64,000 nucleotides of DNA from Cellulomonas chengniuliangii. Its GTDB lineage: Bacteria; Actinomycetota; Actinomycetes; Actinomycetales; Cellulomonadaceae. The stretch covers positions 3,472,001 to 3,536,000 of the forward strand of contig NZ_CP101988.1 in NCBI RefSeq assembly GCF_024508335.1. The letters are read 5' to 3'. The notes below the pieces were generated by a model. The model worked only from the letters and a program-made list of their open reading frames with translations. It was not told the DNA's origin and did no database searches. This document shows positions 60,691 through 64,000 of this stretch, in pieces (the first letter of the stretch is position 1; each line of letters begins with the position of its first letter). The position numbers and the translations under genes are program-made.

Positions 60691-61781
60691 CCTCCATCCG
60701 CGTCGCCATCGTCGGCGTCGGCAACTGCGCCGCGTCACTCGTCCAGGGCGTGCACTACTACGCCGACGCCCCGGTGGACACCAAGGTCCCCGGCCTGATG
60801 CATGTCCAGCTCGGCGACTACCACGTCAAGGACATCGAGTTCGTCGCGGCCTTCGACGTCGACGCGAAGAAGGTCGGCTTCGACCTGTCCGAGGCGATCC
60901 TCGCGAGCGAGAACAACACCATCAAGATCGCCGACGTCCCGCCGCTCGGCGTGACGGTCCAGCGCGGTCACACGCTCGACGGCCTGGGCAAGTACTACTC
61001 CGAGACCATCGAGGAGTCGGACGCCGAGGCTGTCGACATCGTCGCAGCGCTGCGCGAGGCGCAGGTCGACGTCCTCATCTGCTACCTGCCCGTCGGGTCT
61101 GAGAAGGCCGCGAAGTTCTACGCCCAGTGCGCGATCGACGCGAACGTCGCGTTCGTCAACGCCCTGCCCGTGTTCATCGCGTCCGACCCCGAGTGGGCCG
61201 CGAAGTTCGAGGCCGCTGGTGTCCCGATCGTCGGCGACGACATCAAGTCGCAGGTCGGCGCGACCATCACGCACCGCGTGCTCGCCCGCCTGTTCGAGGA
61301 CCGCGGCGTCATCCTGGACCGCACGTACCAGCTGAACGTCGGCGGCAACATGGACTTCAAGAACATGCTCGAGCGCGAGCGCCTGGAGTCCAAGAAGCTC
61401 TCCAAGACGCAGGCGGTCACCTCCAACCTCCACGACGGCCCCCTGGCCGGCAAGAAGGAGGACCGCAACGTCCACATCGGCCCGTCGGACTACGTGGCGT
61501 GGCTCGACGACCGCAAGTGGGCCTACGTCCGCCTCGAGGGCCGCGCGTTCGGCGAGGTGCCCCTGAACCTCGAGTACAAGCTCGAGGTCTGGGACTCCCC
61601 CAACTCGGCCGGCATCATCATCGACGCCCTGCGCGCCGCGAAGATCGCCAAGGACCGCGGCGTCGGCGGCCCCATCCTGTCCGCCGCGACGTACTTCATG
61701 AAGTCGCCGCCGGTCCAGATGGAGGACACCATCGGCCGCGAGCAGCTCGAGGCCTTCATCCGCGGCGACATCGAGCGCTGA
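60687..61781 (+). CDS. ino1: Inositol-3-phosphate synthase
   Basis: A 364-aa NAD-dependent enzyme that turns glucose-6-phosphate into inositol-3-phosphate, the first step toward phosphatidylinositol, mycothiol and inositol lipids of actinobacteria. Visible marks are [20 protein letters not shown] (NAD site), [40 protein letters not shown] and [20 protein letters not shown], the conserved catalytic part. Length fits the actinobacterial type. Co-translated with the PadR regulator (ATGA overlap). A terminator follows. Confidence 0.97.
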   Translation: MTSIRVAIVGVGNCAASLVQGVHYYADAPVDTKVPGLMHVQLGDYHVKDIEFVAAFDVDAKKVGFDLSEAILASENNTIKIADVPPLGVTVQRGHTLDGLGKYYSETIEESDAEAVDIVAALREAQVDVLICYLPVGSEKAAKFYAQCAIDANVAFVNALPVFIASDPEWAAKFEAAGVPIVGDDIKSQVGATITHRVLARLFEDRGVILDRTYQLNVGGNMDFKNMLERERLESKKLSKTQAVTSNLHDGPLAGKKEDRNVHIGPSDYVAWLDDRKWAYVRLEGRAFGEVPLNLEYKLEVWDSPNSAGIIIDALRAAKIAKDRGVGGPILSAATYFMKSPPVQMEDTIGREQLEAFIRGDIER

Positions 61782-61795
61782 TCTAGCCCTGCTCA

Positions 61796-61836
61796 GACGA
61801 AGGCCCCGGTGCGCCCCCGCGCCCGGGGCCTTCGTC
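61796..61836 (+). terminator. Terminator after ino1
   Basis: Perfect 14-bp arms GACGAAGGCCCCGG and CCGGGGCCTTCGTC with a 13-base loop begin 14 bp after the ino1 stop. Confidence 0.85.
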
Positions 61837-61936
61837 ATGCCCGGATCCAGCCTTCCGTCCCAGGCCCCCGCGGCGGGCCCGGGTTACGTTGACGGGGATC
61901 GCCCTGCCCGCCCCGCCCCTGATCCCCGAGGTCACC

Positions 61937-63121
61937 ATGTCGTTGCCGCCGCTCGTCGAGCCTGCTCCCACGCTCTCCACCGCCGAGATCGAGCGCTACT
62001 CGCGTCACGCGGTGCTGCCGGGCATCGGGCTCGAGGGCCAGCGCCGGTTGAAGAACGCGCGCGTGCTGGTGGTGGGCGCGGGCGGCCTGGGATCCCCCGT
62101 GCTGCTCTACCTGGCGGCCGCCGGAGTGGGGACCATCGGCATCGTCGACCAGGACGTCGTCGAGTCCTCGAACCTGCAGCGGCAGGTCATCCACGGTGTC
62201 GCGGATGTGGGCCGGAGCAAGGTCGAGAGCGCCCGCACGGCCGTGCTGAACGTCAACCCGCACGTGCACGTGCAGACCCATGAGCTGCGTCTGGACGCGT
62301 CGAACGCGCTCGACGTGCTGCGCGGGTACGACGTGGTGGTCGACGGCGCCGACAACTTCCCCACCCGTTACCTGGTCGGCGACGCGTGCGAGATGCTCGG
62401 GCTGCCGTGCGTGTGGGGCTCGATCTACCGGTTCGACGGCCAGGTGTCGCTGTTCTGGACCGACCCGCCCACCACCGCTGGCCACCCGGCCGTCCGGTAC
62501 CGCGACGTCTTCCCCGAGCCGCCGGCGCCGGGGAGTGCGCCGTCGTGCGCCGAGGGCGGCGTGCTCGGCGTGCTGTGCGGCGCGATCGGCTCGGCGATGG
62601 CCAACGAGGTCGTGAAGCTGGTCACCGGCACCGGCGAGCCGCTGCTGGGCCGCGTGCTCGTGCATGACGCCCTGGCGGCCCGGTGGCGCGAGGTCCCGGT
62701 GGCGCCCGACCCGCTGGGGGTCCCGGTCACCGCGCTGGTCGACCTCGACACTGCCTGCGCCGCGCCGCAGGTCCCGGCGGGGAGCGGACTGCCGGGCATC
62801 TCGGTGCGGGAGCTCGCTGACCGCCTCGCGGCCCGGGACCTCGGCGAGGACGACTTCGACCTGATCGACGTGCGCGAGCCCGCCGAGCACGAGCTGGTCG
62901 CGATCCCGGGCGCCCGCCTGCTGCCCCGGGGCGGTTTCCTCGACGGATCCGCCCTCGCCGACCTGTCCCCCGAGACGCCCGTCGTCCTGCACTGCAAGTC
63001 GGGGGCTCGCTCTGCCGAGGTGCTCGAGCTGGTGCTCGCGGCCGGATACGACGCCGTGCACCTGACCGGCGGGGTCCTCGCCTGGGTCGACGAGATCGAG
63101 CCGGCGAAGCCGCGGTACTGA
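61937..63121 (+). CDS. moeZ: MoeZ/MoeB-type adenylyltransferase-rhodanese
   Basis: A 394-aa two-domain protein that activates the C-terminus of small sulfur carriers such as MoaD, ThiS or CysO and passes sulfur to them. Residues 10-265 are a ThiF/MoeB adenylyltransferase (LVVGAGGLGSPVLLYLAAAG; QDVVESSNLQRQVIHGVADV; PSCAEGGVLGVLCG). Residues 285-390 are a rhodanese with active-site loop CKSGARS. The ATG at 61937 begins the family core; an earlier start at 61889 adds 16 unlikely residues. The neighbours moaC and moaA show a molybdenum-cofactor context. Confidence 0.92.
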   Translation: MSLPPLVEPAPTLSTAEIERYSRHAVLPGIGLEGQRRLKNARVLVVGAGGLGSPVLLYLAAAGVGTIGIVDQDVVESSNLQRQVIHGVADVGRSKVESARTAVLNVNPHVHVQTHELRLDASNALDVLRGYDVVVDGADNFPTRYLVGDACEMLGLPCVWGSIYRFDGQVSLFWTDPPTTAGHPAVRYRDVFPEPPAPGSAPSCAEGGVLGVLCGAIGSAMANEVVKLVTGTGEPLLGRVLVHDALAARWREVPVAPDPLGVPVTALVDLDTACAAPQVPAGSGLPGISVRELADRLAARDLGEDDFDLIDVREPAEHELVAIPGARLLPRGGFLDGSALADLSPETPVVLHCKSGARSAEVLELVLAAGYDAVHLTGGVLAWVDEIEPAKPRY

Positions 63122-63140
63122 CAGGCGCGGCGCCGCCCGC

Positions 63141-63623
63141 TCAGGAGCGGCGCCAGGAGCCGCTGCGGCCGCCCGTCTTCTCCTCGACCTGGATGTCGGT
63201 GATGACGGCCGCGCGGTCCACAGCCTTGACCATGTCGACCATCGCCAGCCCGGCGGCGGCCACGCAGGTCAACGCCTCCATCTCGACGCCGGTGCGGTCG
63301 GCGGTGCGGACCGTCGCCTGGATGCGCACGCCCTCGTCGGTGACCTCGAGGTCGACGGTGACCCCGTGGATCGCGATCGGGTGGCACAGCGGCACCAGGT
63401 CCGGGGTGCGCTTCGCGGCCTGGATCCCCGCGATCCGCGCGACCGCCAGCGCGTCGCCCTTCGGGACGCCCTCGCCGCGCAGCAGCCCGATCACGGTGGG
63501 GGTGGTGCGGACGAAACCGCTGGCCGTGGCGCTGCGCACCGTGACGTCCTTCGCGCTCACGTCGACCATGCGGGCGGCCCCGCGCGAGTCGACGTGCGTC
63601 AGGTGGCTGCGGTCCTCGGTCAT
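63141..63623 (-). CDS. moaC: Cyclic pyranopterin monophosphate synthase MoaC
   Basis: A 160-aa enzyme that, after MoaA, forms cyclic pyranopterin monophosphate in molybdenum-cofactor synthesis. Family marks are LTHVDSRGAARMVDVSAKDV, RIAGIQAAKRTPDLVPLCHP, and GVEMEALTCVAAAGLAMVDM, with the catalytic Lys in MVKAVD. The ATG at 63623 has AAGGGACCAGAC upstream. It is divergent from moaA, with 127 bp between starts. Confidence 0.95.
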   Translation of the reverse strand: MTEDRSHLTHVDSRGAARMVDVSAKDVTVRSATASGFVRTTPTVIGLLRGEGVPKGDALAVARIAGIQAAKRTPDLVPLCHPIAIHGVTVDLEVTDEGVRIQATVRTADRTGVEMEALTCVAAAGLAMVDMVKAVDRAAVITDIQVEEKTGGRSGSWRRS

Positions 63624-63750
63624 GTCTGGTCCCTTCGTCACGGGTCGCGGGGATGCCGCGTCCCGTCGCCGAGGCTAGCCGTCGGCGTCCGTCCCGACCC
63701 CGGGGCCTAGGTCATGGGTCCACCACGTGGGTCCCACCTAGTCTCGCGTC

Positions 63751-64000
63751 ATGAGCCAGGTCCTCGCCGAGCAGGTTGACGCGCACCCCACGTCGGGTGG
63801 CCTGGTGGACCGCCAGGGCCGGGTCGCCACAGACCTGCGGGTCTCGCTGACCGACCGCTGCAACCTCCGCTGCACCTATTGCATGCCGGCCGAGGGGCAG
63901 GACTGGCTGCCCGACAGCCACGTGCTCACGGACGACGAGATGATCCGCCTCATCACCATCGCGGTGGAGCGGCTGGGCGTCCGCGAGGTGCGCTTCACCG
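63751..64000 (+). CDS. moaA: GTP 3',8-cyclase MoaA (N-terminal part)
   Basis: The start of a radical-SAM enzyme that makes 3',8-cyclo-dihydro-GTP, the first molybdenum-cofactor intermediate. The cluster-binding motif [15 protein letters not shown] is at about residues 33-47 (Cys-x3-Cys-x2-Cys). The preceding [17 protein letters not shown] is typical. The ATG at 63751 begins the reading frame; the gene is cut by the end of the window after 83 codons. It lies next to moaC in reverse orientation. Confidence 0.95.
   Translation, partial: MSQVLAEQVDAHPTSGGLVDRQGRVATDLRVSLTDRCNLRCTYCMPAEGQDWLPDSHVLTDDEMIRLITIAVERLGVREVRFT

Overview
The window is high-GC DNA from an actinobacterium, most likely a cellulolytic member of the Micrococcales close to Cellulomonas. 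This rests on gene content: a secreted AA10 lytic polysaccharide monooxygenase and a GH10 xylanase that both end in a Pro/Thr linker plus a CBM2 cellulose-binding domain, a cytoplasmic GH3 beta-glucosidase behind a LacI-type operator, the rpsF-ssb-rpsR-rplI cluster next to dnaB, a PadR-inositol-1-phosphate synthase operon, an LAXTG sortase signal and actinobacterial-type LexA boxes. No tRNA, rRNA, CRISPR array, transposase or prophage block was recognised.

Layout. 1-9 kb: many small regulator/enzyme pairs (WYL regulator and hydrolase, DGPF protein and ECF42 sigma factor, VapBC toxin-antitoxin, HxlR and flavin reductase) and a small zinc-ribbon gene directly behind a near-perfect LexA box. 9.0-12.0 kb: a tightly coupled five-gene minus-strand operon that looks like a type VII-secreted polymorphic toxin cassette. 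Its order is YbaB-like protein, EspC-like small protein, 463-aa toxin with a C-terminal ADP-ribosyltransferase domain, a charged candidate immunity protein, and a small protein that is itself a divergent relative of the toxin domain. 12-22 kb: secreted LPMO, BBE-type FAD oxidase, SpoIIE-type phosphatase, GH3 beta-glucosidase and an unusual fusion of a luciferase-like monooxygenase with a BBE-type oxidase. 22-35 kb: SPFH/ribbon-helix-helix pair, MATE exporter, a second DGPF/ECF42 module, dehydrogenase, a membrane-anchored HExxH protein, a ligand-poor arginase relative, a TetR/acetyltransferase operon and a frameshifted ynfA remnant.

35-52 kb: ArsR/SRPBCC pair, rsgA, SDR with a divergent XRE regulator, a large LAXTG surface protein, a lone zinc-ribbon/HNH endonuclease, SMP-30 hydrolase, the GH10 xylanase, OsmC/ACT pair, methyltransferase, and a ketopantoate-reductase-like gene divergent from a TetR gene with a double dyad between them. 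52-64 kb: a core block with dnaB (preceded by a LexA box and a cluster of DnaA boxes), MATE, rplI-rpsR-ssb-rpsF, a PASTA-tailed penicillin-binding protein, padR-ino1, and molybdenum-cofactor genes (moeZ-type, moaC and the start of moaA, cut by the window end).

All functional statements come from reading translated sequence and motifs; no database search or computation was run. Start codons were chosen from Shine-Dalgarno spacing, operon overlaps and family start positions, with alternatives noted.
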